NCBI RefSeq assembly: GCF_013403875.1
Contig: NZ_JACBNX010000012.1
Span: forward strand, 62,001-126,000
Reading direction: 5' to 3'
Length of the DNA: 64,000 nucleotides
DNA from: Burkholderia guangdongensis
Lineage (GTDB): Bacteria > Pseudomonadota > Gammaproteobacteria > Burkholderiales > Burkholderiaceae
Translations under genes and position numbers: made by a program
Part shown: positions 35,904 to 45,171 of the stretch, one piece after another
Layout of the letters: every line of letters begins with the position of its first letter
How positions within the stretch are numbered: the stretch's first letter is position 1
The notes under the pieces: generated by a model
What the model was told of the DNA's origin: nothing
The model's input: the letters and a program-made list of their open reading frames with translations, nothing else
Databases searched by the model: none

Positions 35904-37891
35904 ACCATCTTGACCGATCCACAGACATTGCACGAGCCACGATGAGTGATAACCAGACGGATCATCAAAGCAGTTCACCGTTCGATGACGATGCCGAACA
36001 GGCGGTCGTACGGCAGACCGGACGCACGCATGCGGACGGATCGTCCTATGGGACATTCACGTTGACGCCGGCGAGCGACACGCGGCGCAAGGAACTGTTG
36101 TGCGACGTGCGTCCGATCATTCCGGTCATTTTTTTACCTGGAGTGATGGGTTCGCCGTTGGTGAATACGGAAACCGGTGACGAGATGTTTTTCGCGCCGA
36201 ACACGGACGGCATGTTGGGGGATCTGGGTGCACTGCCAACGCTGCTTGGCATGTGGTTTAAGGGAGCGTCCACGCGAGAAAAGCAGTTCGACCCAACAGT
36301 GGCTGTGGTGACGCCTTTCGGGCCGGTCAGTGCCGGCAAGCATGACAAGGACGCCACGAAAGACCAGTACGTCGACGAGGCGGAAGCGCGTCGGCGGGGC
36401 TGGGGCTCTGTGTACCGGTCGAGCTACCAACCCGTTCTGGCATGGTTGCAGGAGCAACTGAACGAGCCGATGCACCTGGGGGAGCCCAAGGGGAAGTGGA
36501 TCGAATCCGATCCCGACGGCGTGAAGTGGACGCTCAAGCCGGTGTTGGGCACCGAGCCGTCCGACTATGGGGCGATCGACGCTGGTGCGCAAGGCCGGGG
36601 GCAGGCGTTCACGAAAGATTCGGAGGTATTCCAGCACTTCATGAAATACCAGTACAGGGTGTATGCGATCGGATACAACTGGCTTCAATCGAATGAAAAG
36701 TCGGCGCAACAAGTGATCGAGGGCGCGGATTTCGAGGATAAGAAAACCGGCAAGTCGATGCGATTGATGGGGATCAAGGAGATCATCGCGGAGAACGATA
36801 GCGGCAAGGCGATCATCCTTACGCACTCGATGGGTGGATTGGTCGCGCGCATGGCGATCGCGATGCACGGGGCAGCGGGTCTATTGCACGGGGTGTTTCA
36901 TAACGTCTTGCCGGCCACGGGCGCGCCGATCGCGGCGAAGCGGTTCCGTACCGGCGGCGGTAGCGAGGGCGGGTTGAACGGTTTCGTCAATGGAGCCCTG
37001 CTCGGGAGAGATGCGGGTGAGTTCGTGGCGGTAGCGGCGAATGCGCCGGGGACGCTGGAATTGCTGCCGATGCCGGATTACCACAACGGCGAGGCATGGT
37101 GGATCTTTGCGCGGCTCAATGGTCAACCGGTTCTGAAGTTGCCGCAGCAAGGCGATGTATACAACGAACTTTATATTAATCCGAAGTGGTATGGGTTAGT
37201 ACCCGAGCAGTCGGCTTCGTTGCTCGATCCGGCCGGAATTGTGAAGGATCGCCTGGATAAAATGCCGCGAAAGAAGACGGTGTTTGATAATTTTGCGGAA
37301 ACAATGAAGAATGTGGTATTTAATCAAAGTAAAATAAAAAATACATACCATGATAAAACATATATTGCCTATGGGGGTAGGGATTTGAAACCCAGAGGGA
37401 TAACCACGTCGGGCGACAGCCACGGCAAACCGACGATCGAGAAAGGCAAGAAGCTGGCTGATCTTTTGGCGTGGGGCACGGTAGTCTGGAAGGGGAACGT
37501 GCCAGCGGACGTAACGGAGGAAGAACTGCGCGCCGCGCGGTTTTTGAGCGACAAGCACGGTGATACGCATACTGGGACGCTGCGCGTGCACTTGGACGCG
37601 CGCAACACTAGCATCGAATTCGAGGTTCAGAAAACGCCAATACTACCGCCTGGTAGCGATGCCCCCGATCCTGACAAGAACGGTATTGTGCCAGGCGATA
37701 GCACCGTGCCAGTCTGGTCGGCCGAAGCGCCCGCGCGTGGCGCCAATGGCGGTGCAGCCCCAGGCGTGCAAATGGTGTTTGACCAAGGAGGCTACGTGCA
37801 TCAGGAAAGCTATAACCATCCATGGGTACGCTGGGCGTTACTCTACAGTATCGTGCAAATTGCACAGGATGCACCGGAGCCGAAATGCTGA
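35900..37891 (+). CDS. Type VI lipase effector (alpha/beta hydrolase, Tle-type, perhaps Tle4)
   Basis: This is a 663-residue protein if GTG 35900 is used, or 649 residues from ATG 35942; neither has a strong ribosome site. It has no signal peptide. The hydrolase core shows VIFLPGVMGSPLVN, an LCAT/PGAP1-like oxyanion region, and the nucleophile elbow LTHSMGGLVAR with Ser at 36827-36829 (residue 310 or 296). The C-terminal STVPVWSAE and ESYNHPWVRWALLYS probably supply Asp and His. It likely cuts membrane phospholipids of target cells after delivery by the upstream VgrG. Bases about 37,150-37,400 are strikingly AT-rich. Confidence 0.85.
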   Translation: MNHLDRSTDIARATMSDNQTDHQSSSPFDDDAEQAVVRQTGRTHADGSSYGTFTLTPASDTRRKELLCDVRPIIPVIFLPGVMGSPLVNTETGDEMFFAPNTDGMLGDLGALPTLLGMWFKGASTREKQFDPTVAVVTPFGPVSAGKHDKDATKDQYVDEAEARRRGWGSVYRSSYQPVLAWLQEQLNEPMHLGEPKGKWIESDPDGVKWTLKPVLGTEPSDYGAIDAGAQGRGQAFTKDSEVFQHFMKYQYRVYAIGYNWLQSNEKSAQQVIEGADFEDKKTGKSMRLMGIKEIIAENDSGKAIILTHSMGGLVARMAIAMHGAAGLLHGVFHNVLPATGAPIAAKRFRTGGGSEGGLNGFVNGALLGRDAGEFVAVAANAPGTLELLPMPDYHNGEAWWIFARLNGQPVLKLPQQGDVYNELYINPKWYGLVPEQSASLLDPAGIVKDRLDKMPRKKTVFDNFAETMKNVVFNQSKIKNTYHDKTYIAYGGRDLKPRGITTSGDSHGKPTIEKGKKLADLLAWGTVVWKGNVPADVTEEELRAARFLSDKHGDTHTGTLRVHLDARNTSIEFEVQKTPILPPGSDAPDPDKNGIVPGDSTVPVWSAEAPARGANGGAAPGVQMVFDQGGYVHQESYNHPWVRWALLYSIVQIAQDAPEPKC

Positions 37892-38925
37892 CACGAATTG
37901 GCCGATTGCTGTTTCTAGTGGCAGGCGTGGGTGCTTGTTCGATAACGTTTTCCGGGGAACCTACCATGACGAACCCTTTGTTGTCCAAGTCGCGCCCGTG
38001 GTGTATTGGCCGCTTCGTGTTCGATCGACCTGCGGCGAGCGAAATCACGAATCAGCGATATGAATTCCAAGGGGAGAAGCTGGAGACACAGTACAACGTA
38101 CCGCCTGCCGTCTATCAAGCGAAGGTTGATGGACTGGAAAAAGAATATCGTACCAAACAACGTTTTAATCCTGTAAATTTGGAAGAAAAAACGGGGCATG
38201 CTTGGCTTGAGAAAGCGTTTTCCCCGACAAAAACCTCAAGAGTCCTTGTGTATCAGAGTGGCGTGGCAAAAACTGTCAAATTACCATTTGATACGGAAGG
38301 ATATATTTACGAAAACAATACTCTCTTCCATACAACTGGCGGCATTGGATCGGCGGCAATTGGTCAGGTCGAAGATATTTATAACGGCATCTATCGCCGG
38401 ATCAAAGCACGCGACAACTGGTCGGTGCCGACCGAATCGGGATTCTGCTTCGACGGAGGAATTGCCACTGGCTCGTCAACTTCTACCGAGGAGGTTAGTC
38501 AGTCCTTTGCGCTGATGCCGGGTCGGCCGGCGCTGCTGGTGATCCACATGCGCGATGCGGTCGACGCGGACCAGAAAGCACCGCTGACCAAGACCTTGCC
38601 CGAGCTGCGCGCGCAACTGGACCGAGTGTCGAGCGGCAGCTACCGCATATTGCGGCAGGGCAAGCGCACGGTGGCCGGGATGGACGCCGAGGAAGTGCTG
38701 TTCGCACTGAAAGAAGGCGAGATCACGTCGTATCGCTTCTATCTGCTCGCGCCGGGCGACCCAAGCACATTGGCGAAGCCACATACAGCCATTCAAATGG
38801 TGCTCGGCGCGAGCAGTCCCGATTTGAAGCCCGAGGAGGCAACATCGCCCGTCGATGAAGCGGGCGCGCTGCAAACGTGGGATACGCTGCTGAACAGCCT
38901 GCGCTTGCGGCCGGGCGCGGTGTAA
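37885..38925 (+). CDS. Lipoprotein immunity protein for the lipase effector (Tli4-like)
   Basis: This 346-residue protein overlaps the lipase stop by seven bases. Its signal peptide ends in the lipobox VGAC (Cys18), which would place it on the periplasmic side of a membrane, where a phospholipase would act. The middle (WCIGRFVFDRPAASEI; NGIYRRIKARDNW) and C-terminal parts (ALLVIHMRDAVDAD; GMDAEEVLFALKEGEITSYRFYLLAPGD) recall the Tli4 family. The first 60 percent of the gene is AT-rich and the last 40 percent is GC-rich, with a sharp change near 38,420. Function is inferred mainly from position and secretion signal. Confidence 0.78.
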   Translation: MLTRIGRLLFLVAGVGACSITFSGEPTMTNPLLSKSRPWCIGRFVFDRPAASEITNQRYEFQGEKLETQYNVPPAVYQAKVDGLEKEYRTKQRFNPVNLEEKTGHAWLEKAFSPTKTSRVLVYQSGVAKTVKLPFDTEGYIYENNTLFHTTGGIGSAAIGQVEDIYNGIYRRIKARDNWSVPTESGFCFDGGIATGSSTSTEEVSQSFALMPGRPALLVIHMRDAVDADQKAPLTKTLPELRAQLDRVSSGSYRILRQGKRTVAGMDAEEVLFALKEGEITSYRFYLLAPGDPSTLAKPHTAIQMVLGASSPDLKPEEATSPVDEAGALQTWDTLLNSLRLRPGAV

Positions 38926-38936
38926 GCGAGGACGAC

Positions 38937-39224
38937 ATGCGACGCTATGACATCGTGAAGGGTGACACGACGACAGCCGGCGGCCTCGTGCGGGCCGGTG
39001 ATCGCAGCGACCACATCGGGGCCAGCGAGCAGGCGTACGAGCATGACCCGGTGTGGTGCCCAGTCTGCAAAACGACGGGCAAGATCCAATGCGCCGGCGC
39101 CCGGATTTCGAGCACCGGCCCCGATGGGCGCGAGGCCGCATTGAGCGACGATCTTTGCATCTGCCAGTGCTCACCGCCACCGAAACTCGTGGCGTCGCAG
39201 TCGGTGTCGTATATCGAGGTCTAA
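38937..39224 (+). CDS. PAAR-domain spike-tip protein
   Basis: This 95-residue protein resembles the small PAAR proteins that sharpen the VgrG tip. It begins MRRYDIVKGDTTTAGGLVRAGD and contains WCPVCKTTGKIQCAG and DDLCICQC, cysteines that probably bind the tip metal. ATG 38937 is 11 bases behind the immunity gene and has GCGAGGA as ribosome site. There is no toxin domain attached. It ends the vgrG cassette; the next gene is convergent. Confidence 0.85.
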   Translation: MRRYDIVKGDTTTAGGLVRAGDRSDHIGASEQAYEHDPVWCPVCKTTGKIQCAGARISSTGPDGREAALSDDLCICQCSPPPKLVASQSVSYIEV

Positions 39225-39276
39225 ATCAGGGCAACGTGATGCTCAAGAAAGCGACAGGGATCGCGGTAAAGCCCCC

Positions 39277-40221
39277 TCACTGCCCCACCCGAAACTCGAT
39301 CCTCCGATTCCTCGCTCTGCCATCCGTCGTATCGTTCGACGCGATCGGCTGATCCGGCCCGACGCCCGTCGTGGTCATCTGCTGCGGCGTGATCCCCTTC
39401 GTCACGAGATACCCCTTCACCGCATCCGCGCGCGCCTGGCTCAGTGCGATGTTCGACGCCCGGTTCCCCGAGTTGTCGGTATGCCCGATGATGTCGACGG
39501 TCCGGTTCGGCATCTTCACGAGCACGGCCGCCATCTGATCGAGAATCAGCTTCCCCTGCGGCGCCAGCGTCGCGCTCCCGGTCTCGAACTCGATCGTGCG
39601 ATTCGCGAGCGTCTGGTCGAGCAGCCCCTGTTCCGAAGCCGACACCCGCAGCCCATTGCGAATCGTATAGGTCGGGTTCAGCGCATTCGCCATGTCGCTC
39701 GCGATCTGCTGACGCTGCGCTTCGTTGCCGACTTCGCCCTTCATGTCGATCTGCGTGCCGTCGATCTTCAACTGCCCCTTGCTGATCTGCTTCAGCGAAG
39801 GCCCGATCAGCTTCTGCACGTTCGTGCTCCAGTTCGGCGGCGTCGCGACGTCGCCGACCTCGATCTGGTCGACCACGTTCGTCGCGCCGTACGTGTCGCG
39901 CAGCTTCTGCAGCACCGCGGCCTTGGTCGCCTCGTCGGGCACCTTGCCGCCGGCGACGACCTGTCCCGGCGTCGCGTTCGCGGGCGCCGGCACGTCCGTC
40001 GCGGCGGCGCGCGCGGTGCCCTGCACGGCGGCACCCGGCGCGGCCGACGTGCCGACCGAAGCCGGCAGCGCCGCCGCGCGCATCGTCGCGCCGCCGTTGT
40101 CGACCGGCATCACCGTCGCGCCGCCGCCGTTGTCCGCAAAGCTCGCGCCGCACGCGGCGACGCCGGCGGCAAAGAGCGCGGCCGCCACCGCCCGGCGCAC
40201 GAAATCCGAATCCCGACGCAT
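39277..40221 (-). CDS. tagN: OmpA-domain lipoprotein of the secretion locus (TagN)
   Basis: This 314-residue lipoprotein (lipobox VAAC, Cys24) has a Gly/Ala-rich linker, two BON-like segments at about 90-200 (KLRDTYGATNVVDQIEVGDV; LKIDGTQIDMKGEV) and a C-terminal OmpA-like peptidoglycan-binding domain (VDIIGHTDNSGNRASNIALSQARADAVK). It probably anchors the membrane complex to the cell wall, since TssL here lacks such a domain. ATG 40221 gives a proper signal peptide. It lies four bases behind tagF. Confidence 0.92.
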   Translation of the reverse strand: MRRDSDFVRRAVAAALFAAGVAACGASFADNGGGATVMPVDNGGATMRAAALPASVGTSAAPGAAVQGTARAAATDVPAPANATPGQVVAGGKVPDEATKAAVLQKLRDTYGATNVVDQIEVGDVATPPNWSTNVQKLIGPSLKQISKGQLKIDGTQIDMKGEVGNEAQRQQIASDMANALNPTYTIRNGLRVSASEQGLLDQTLANRTIEFETGSATLAPQGKLILDQMAAVLVKMPNRTVDIIGHTDNSGNRASNIALSQARADAVKGYLVTKGITPQQMTTTGVGPDQPIASNDTTDGRARNRRIEFRVGQ

Positions 40222-40225
40222 CGCC

Positions 40226-41215
40226 TCAGCCTCCGATGAACGCTTCGCGGAACGCGTCGATCGCGACGCGCAGCGACAGTTGCGGTTGGTCGAGGTAGCT
40301 GACGAGCTTGCTGATCCCATGATCGTTTTGCGCATGTGCGTCGATCCACTCCGGATCGTCGATGTCGATGTTGTGAGCGGCGTAGGTCTGCGGATCGACG
40401 ACGCTCAGGAGCGTCTTCGCCGACGCGCCGTTGAAGCCGATGATGAGCCGCTCGCGTTCGGCGATCGCGCCGATGAAGATCGCGAGCTCGAAATCGGCCT
40501 GCGCGACGAACGGCGCGATCAGCTCGAGCCAGAACGCGGCGACGAGGCTGCGATAGAACGGGTCGACCGGCAGCGGCAGCGTGAGGCCGCGCTCGATGTG
40601 CGACGAGCCGCTCTGCATCACCGGGCGCAGCAGCGAGCCGAGCGCGAGCATCGCGCCCTTGAGCCGCACCGGATGTCCGCTCGCGAGCAGCATCTGCTCG
40701 AGGCCGTACAGCGACTGGTGCTCGACGAAATCGGCGAACGTGCCGTCGTGCGAGTTGCCGGGGCCGCCGATGTCGATCGGCACCTGCGTGTCGCCGAGCG
40801 CCTGCAGCGCGCCGGGCGGCTCGGTCTCGCCGAGCAGCGGCGGCATCTGCGTGGCGACGCGCCCCCACAGCCGCGCGAACGCGAGCGGGCTGCGCGCGAG
40901 GAACGCGAGCGGGCGCTCGACTTCGAGCGCGGTCGCCGCGAGGAACGGGAAGCGCCGCTGCGACACGTCGCGGCTCGCCACCATGTGGCCGGCGATCGCG
41001 AGCCGGCTGCGCGAGCCGAGGAACGCGAAGTGCATTGGCCGCGCGTCCTCGTAGACGATCTTCCAGCGCGGATCCTCGGCGAGCAGCTCGAGCGCCTGCG
41101 CGATCCAGCGGTCGAGCGTCTGCAGTAGCTGCGGGTTGTGCGCGCTCTTCACGAAGTCGCCGCGCGACGGAATCTTGCCGAAGTAGGCGATTTGCGCCTG
41201 AACCGTTTGCGTCAT
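40226..41215 (-). CDS. tagF: Type VI secretion-associated protein TagF (ImpM family)
   Basis: This 329-residue DUF2094/ImpM protein is known elsewhere as a post-translational repressor of type VI firing. The N-terminus MTQTVQAQIAYFGKIPSRGDFVKSAHNPQL is diagnostic. The second half (ALGDTQVPIDIGGPGNSHD onward) is longer than in minimal TagF, so this version may carry an additional domain. The ATG overlaps the tssM stop by four bases. No PppA/PpkA pair is present, so any control by phosphorylation is absent from this locus. Confidence 0.9.
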   Translation of the reverse strand: MTQTVQAQIAYFGKIPSRGDFVKSAHNPQLLQTLDRWIAQALELLAEDPRWKIVYEDARPMHFAFLGSRSRLAIAGHMVASRDVSQRRFPFLAATALEVERPLAFLARSPLAFARLWGRVATQMPPLLGETEPPGALQALGDTQVPIDIGGPGNSHDGTFADFVEHQSLYGLEQMLLASGHPVRLKGAMLALGSLLRPVMQSGSSHIERGLTLPLPVDPFYRSLVAAFWLELIAPFVAQADFELAIFIGAIAERERLIIGFNGASAKTLLSVVDPQTYAAHNIDIDDPEWIDAHAQNDHGISKLVSYLDQPQLSLRVAIDAFREAFIGG

Positions 41216-44200
41216 TGCATCCCCTGTGCGTTCGATGCGGTGTTGGCCGCGACGGCGGCCGCGCCCGGCTGGGCGGCGGTTGCGTTGACCGCCGCCGCGC
41301 CCGCGCTCACGTCGGCGACCGACGACGGCAGCGTCGTCCCGAGCAGACCCTGCTGCTGCGGCGCGTTGCCGCTCGCGGTCGTCGGCTGCGACGTGCTGAC
41401 GATGCGCATCGTCACCGACACGTTCACGCTGCCCTGCGTCCACGTCAGGTCGAACGTGCCGTCCGGGCGGCGCGTGCGCTTCGCCGAGTTGATCAGCTTC
41501 TCGAGGCCGTAGCGGCCCGGCTCGTTGACGAGCTGGAGCGTGCGGCCGTCGAAGGTCGTCGCCGTCAGCGTCGCGCCCGGCGCGCCCTGCGGGTTCGGCC
41601 ACACGAAGTTCGCCCACTGCGGCGGCGTGTTGCGGTAGCGCAGTTGCTGGCCGTCGATCGCGATCGTGTACTCGGTCGTGCCGGTGCTCGGCTGCGGCAG
41701 GATCTGGAACACGGTCTGCGGCTCGGACGCACCGCCGCCCGCGCTGCCCGCCGCCGCGCCGCCCGACAGCGGCGCGACCCAGCGGCCGAAGCTGCCGGTG
41801 AAGTCCGGCGTCAGCGCGAGGCCCATGTCGCCCCACGTGCGGGCCGACAGCGTGTCGCCGCGGCGCACCGCGAGCGGCCCGAGCGTCGTGCCGACGAACT
41901 TCGCGATCGAGCCGTCCGGGCCGAACGTCTGCGCGATCTCGCTCGCGCCGGCCTCGACCTTCGCGCTCTGCGAGAACGGATACTTGTTCGCGAGCGACGT
42001 CTGGAACGGCTGGTAGACCTGCGCGTTCCACACCTTGTTCACCTCGGCGCTCGCCGGCTGGATCACGACTGCGAACGCCTGCATCAGCGGCCGCACGAGC
42101 AGCGGGCGCAGCGCCTTGCGTTGCGAATCGGTGAGGCCGGTCAGCATCTGCTCGTCGACGAACTTGAGCGAATCGGCGAGCTCGGAGCCGTTGCCGTCGA
42201 GCGTCTGCTGCATCAGCTGGCGCGCGCCGGGGCCCGGATCGCCCTGGTTCTTGATCGTGTTGAAGCGCGTGCGGACCTTCGACAGCGAATCCATGTAGCC
42301 GTTGAGCAGCGATCCGCCGTCGTGCTTCGACACGATCCGCGCGAGGCCGACGAACTCCTGGCCGATCGGGCCCATCGGCGCGTCGGGCGCCGGATTGCCG
42401 TTGATGTCGATGTTCGCGGCCTGGCCCGCCGGCGAGCGCGAGAACCAGCCCTTGACCCAGCTCACGATCCCCGACTGCGCCTTCTGCAGCGTCTGGCTCG
42501 CGAGCGACGGGTTGTCCCACGACGTCTGGTCGTACGCGGTCTCGAGCACTTTGCGGATCGGCGAATCCTGCGGATCGCCGAGGCGGTTCATCCCGTCGAC
42601 CGCCTGCCCGAAGCTCGTGAAGCCTTGCACGGTGATGCCCTGCATGAACTTCTGCCAGTGCTGCGCGTAGTCGGTCTTGTACATCGCGACGAGCGTCTTC
42701 TGGATCTGCTCGGGGCTGCCCTCGAGCGTCAGGTCGTCCTGCGTCGACGTGTTCAGCACCCAGTCCTTCGCCTGCAGCTCCTTCGTCGCGGCATCGCGGA
42801 TCGCGGGCTGCACGTACTGGAACCACGCGTCGCGCGTGAACGTGCCCGGAATCGCGTAGCTGCCGGCGATCAGGCTCGCGTTGCCGTCGCCGACGATGCG
42901 CGCGACCGTCATCGGCGCGAAGCGCGTCGACGCGCGCGCCTTGATCTCTTCATAGACGCGCTGGCGCGCCGGCATCCCGCGCACGACGTGGCGCAGGTTC
43001 TCGCGGGTCTGGTCGACGAGCGCGAGGTTCGCGTCGATCATCGGCCAGTCGTTGTCCGACACGCGCGACAGATAGAACGTGATCATCCGCTCGGCGCTCT
43101 TGATCATCTCGTCGCGCGGCATGTTGCCGCGATTCGTCTCGAGCCAGCCACGCCAGAAGCGCGCGATCTGGTCGGTCAGGTGCGCCTGCTCGACATGTCG
43201 CTTGTCGGACAGCATCAGGTAGGTCTTCAGCGCGTTGTATGCATCCTGGACGTTGGTCGGCGACGCGTCGCTGTAGAGCCCGCCCTGCGGCGCCGCGGCG
43301 GCGGCCGCCGCGATCGGCGAGCCCGCCGTGGCCACCGTGCCGGCCGCGCCCGGCGCGGCGTTCGTCGAGACCGGGATCGTGCCCGCCTGCGCGGCGTCGG
43401 CCTGCGCGGCGCCCGCTTGCACGGCGCCGGATTCGGGCGCGTGCGTCATCGGCGCGAGCTGGTCCGGATGCGCGTTCACGTCCTTCAGGAACGACGCGAG
43501 GTTGTCCGCGACCGGGGCCAGCATGATCTGGCGCACGCCGTTGTAGTACTCGGTCAGCAGATGCTGCTCGAGGCGGTTGCCCTGGTAGAGCCCGAGCGAC
43601 ACGGACAGCGGCTTGTCGCGCCGGAACTGCTCGAGCTGCTCGATGCGGTCTTCCAGGATGTCCATCGCCTGCAGCCGCGACTGCAGATCGTTGCGGTTCT
43701 GCTCGAGGCGCGTGATGTTGTCGAGGTCGGCCTGCACGTTCGACACGAGCTGCTGGTTGCCGATCGTCGACCAGGTCCAGCCGCCGAGCGCGAGCGCGAG
43801 CGCGGCGACGAAGCCGAAGAACGTCGCGTAGCGCAGCCGCGTCTTCGTCGGGCTCGCGAACTGGCGCACGGTCTGGCGATCCGCGAAGATCACCTTCGAG
43901 AACAGGTCGCGCAGGAAGAAGCCGTTCTTCGAGAACGTGCTCGCCGGCTTCGGCAGATCGTTCGCGTTCAGCCCGAAGCGGTGCGCGATGCGCTGCGCGG
44001 CCGTGCTGTTCGTCTCGCCTTCCTGCAGCGCGCTCGTGAAGTAGAAGCCGCGGAAGATCGGCTTGTGCTGGAACGGGTTGGTCTCGAACAGCGTCGCGAG
44101 GAACGCGCGCAGCGTGGGCTTGATCGTCGAGAACTCGAGCGGGAAGCTGAGCTGCCCCGGCGACAGCAGGTTGCCGCGCGACAGCGAAAGCTGCGCGACG

Positions 44201-45171
44201 CTGATTTCCTTCAGGCCTTCGTAGAGCTCCTCGAAGCGCTCGTCGAACAGCGCGACGACGTCGCGCTTCTCGTCGGGCTCGTACGGCAGCGTCGCGCCCC
44301 ACACGCGGTCGTATTCGTGCTTGTCGCTGCTGCTGAAGAATTCGGTGAAGCCGGTGATCAGGTCGGCCTTCGTGAACATCACGTAGACGGGCGCGAACAC
44401 CTCGAGCTTTTCGGTGAGCTCCTGCACGCGCTGGCGCAGGTTCTTCGCGAGATTGATCGCGAACTCGGGGCGGTTGCCGGTCAGCTCGGCGATGCTCGCG
44501 ATCACGACGATCCCGTTGATCGGCGCCTTCGGACGGTAGCGCTTCAGCAGGCCGAGGAAGCCGAGCCATTCGGAGCGGTCCTCCTCGTGCACCGAGTAGC
44601 GGCCGGCGGTGTCGAGCAGAATCCCCTCGGTCGTGAAGAACCAGTCGCAGTTGCGCGTGCCGCCGATCCCGTGCACCACCGCGTTGTTCTTTTCCGCGAA
44701 CGGGAACTGCAGGCCGGAATTGAGCACCGCGCTGCTCTTGCCGGCCGCCGGGTTGCCGATCACGATGTACCACGGCAGCTCGTACAGCGCGGAGCCGCCG
44801 GATACCTGGCCGATCTTCGACGTCTTGATCGTCTTCACCGCATCGGTGAGCCGCGTGCGGAGCTGGTCGAGGTCGGCGGACTTCGTCGAGCCGGCGGGCA
44901 CAGTGGCGGCCACGGCGGCCGGCGCGACCTTGCCGGTCTCGGCCTGCTCCTCGAGCACCTCGCCGAGCTGGCGGTTCGCGCGCTTCACGTGCCAGCGCCG
45001 CAGCAGCGCGGCGCCGAGCCACAGCACGAGGACCGCCGCGAACGCGACGACGGCCCAGATGAACGGTAACTGCAGCGCATCGGCCGCGATGAAGAGGATC
45101 GCCGCGAGCGCGACGATCCCGACGATCGAGAGCGTGCGGGGCTGGGTCAGCACGTTGAGGAGGCGTTGCAT
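41212..45171 (-). CDS. tssM: Type VI secretion inner-membrane protein TssM (IcmF/VasK)
   Basis: TssM (1319 residues) spans the envelope and binds TssJ at the outer membrane. Two N-terminal membrane helices lie within residues 10-60 and a third near 455 (FFGFVAALALALGGWTW). The cytoplasmic domain between them has an intact Walker A, GNPAAGKS (139-146, Lys145). The periplasmic part includes an Ala/Gly-rich low-complexity insert around residues 575-640 (QAGAAQADAAQAG; PIAAAAAAAPQGG). The C-terminal beta-domain ends near GLEKLINSAKRTRRPDGTFDLTW. It is followed by tagF and tagN. Confidence 0.96.
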   Translation of the reverse strand: MQRLLNVLTQPRTLSIVGIVALAAILFIAADALQLPFIWAVVAFAAVLVLWLGAALLRRWHVKRANRQLGEVLEEQAETGKVAPAAVAATVPAGSTKSADLDQLRTRLTDAVKTIKTSKIGQVSGGSALYELPWYIVIGNPAAGKSSAVLNSGLQFPFAEKNNAVVHGIGGTRNCDWFFTTEGILLDTAGRYSVHEEDRSEWLGFLGLLKRYRPKAPINGIVVIASIAELTGNRPEFAINLAKNLRQRVQELTEKLEVFAPVYVMFTKADLITGFTEFFSSSDKHEYDRVWGATLPYEPDEKRDVVALFDERFEELYEGLKEISVAQLSLSRGNLLSPGQLSFPLEFSTIKPTLRAFLATLFETNPFQHKPIFRGFYFTSALQEGETNSTAAQRIAHRFGLNANDLPKPASTFSKNGFFLRDLFSKVIFADRQTVRQFASPTKTRLRYATFFGFVAALALALGGWTWSTIGNQQLVSNVQADLDNITRLEQNRNDLQSRLQAMDILEDRIEQLEQFRRDKPLSVSLGLYQGNRLEQHLLTEYYNGVRQIMLAPVADNLASFLKDVNAHPDQLAPMTHAPESGAVQAGAAQADAAQAGTIPVSTNAAPGAAGTVATAGSPIAAAAAAAPQGGLYSDASPTNVQDAYNALKTYLMLSDKRHVEQAHLTDQIARFWRGWLETNRGNMPRDEMIKSAERMITFYLSRVSDNDWPMIDANLALVDQTRENLRHVVRGMPARQRVYEEIKARASTRFAPMTVARIVGDGNASLIAGSYAIPGTFTRDAWFQYVQPAIRDAATKELQAKDWVLNTSTQDDLTLEGSPEQIQKTLVAMYKTDYAQHWQKFMQGITVQGFTSFGQAVDGMNRLGDPQDSPIRKVLETAYDQTSWDNPSLASQTLQKAQSGIVSWVKGWFSRSPAGQAANIDINGNPAPDAPMGPIGQEFVGLARIVSKHDGGSLLNGYMDSLSKVRTRFNTIKNQGDPGPGARQLMQQTLDGNGSELADSLKFVDEQMLTGLTDSQRKALRPLLVRPLMQAFAVVIQPASAEVNKVWNAQVYQPFQTSLANKYPFSQSAKVEAGASEIAQTFGPDGSIAKFVGTTLGPLAVRRGDTLSARTWGDMGLALTPDFTGSFGRWVAPLSGGAAAGSAGGGASEPQTVFQILPQPSTGTTEYTIAIDGQQLRYRNTPPQWANFVWPNPQGAPGATLTATTFDGRTLQLVNEPGRYGLEKLINSAKRTRRPDGTFDLTWTQGSVNVSVTMRIVSTSQPTTASGNAPQQQGLLGTTLPSSVADVSAGAAAVNATAAQPGAAAVAANTASNAQGMQ

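Noticed and set aside
41035..45069. Very long open frame (over 1300 codons) on the + strand opposite tssM
   Set aside because: Translation is an Arg/Ala/His-rich shadow caused by the high-GC third codon positions of tssM, with no family resemblance.
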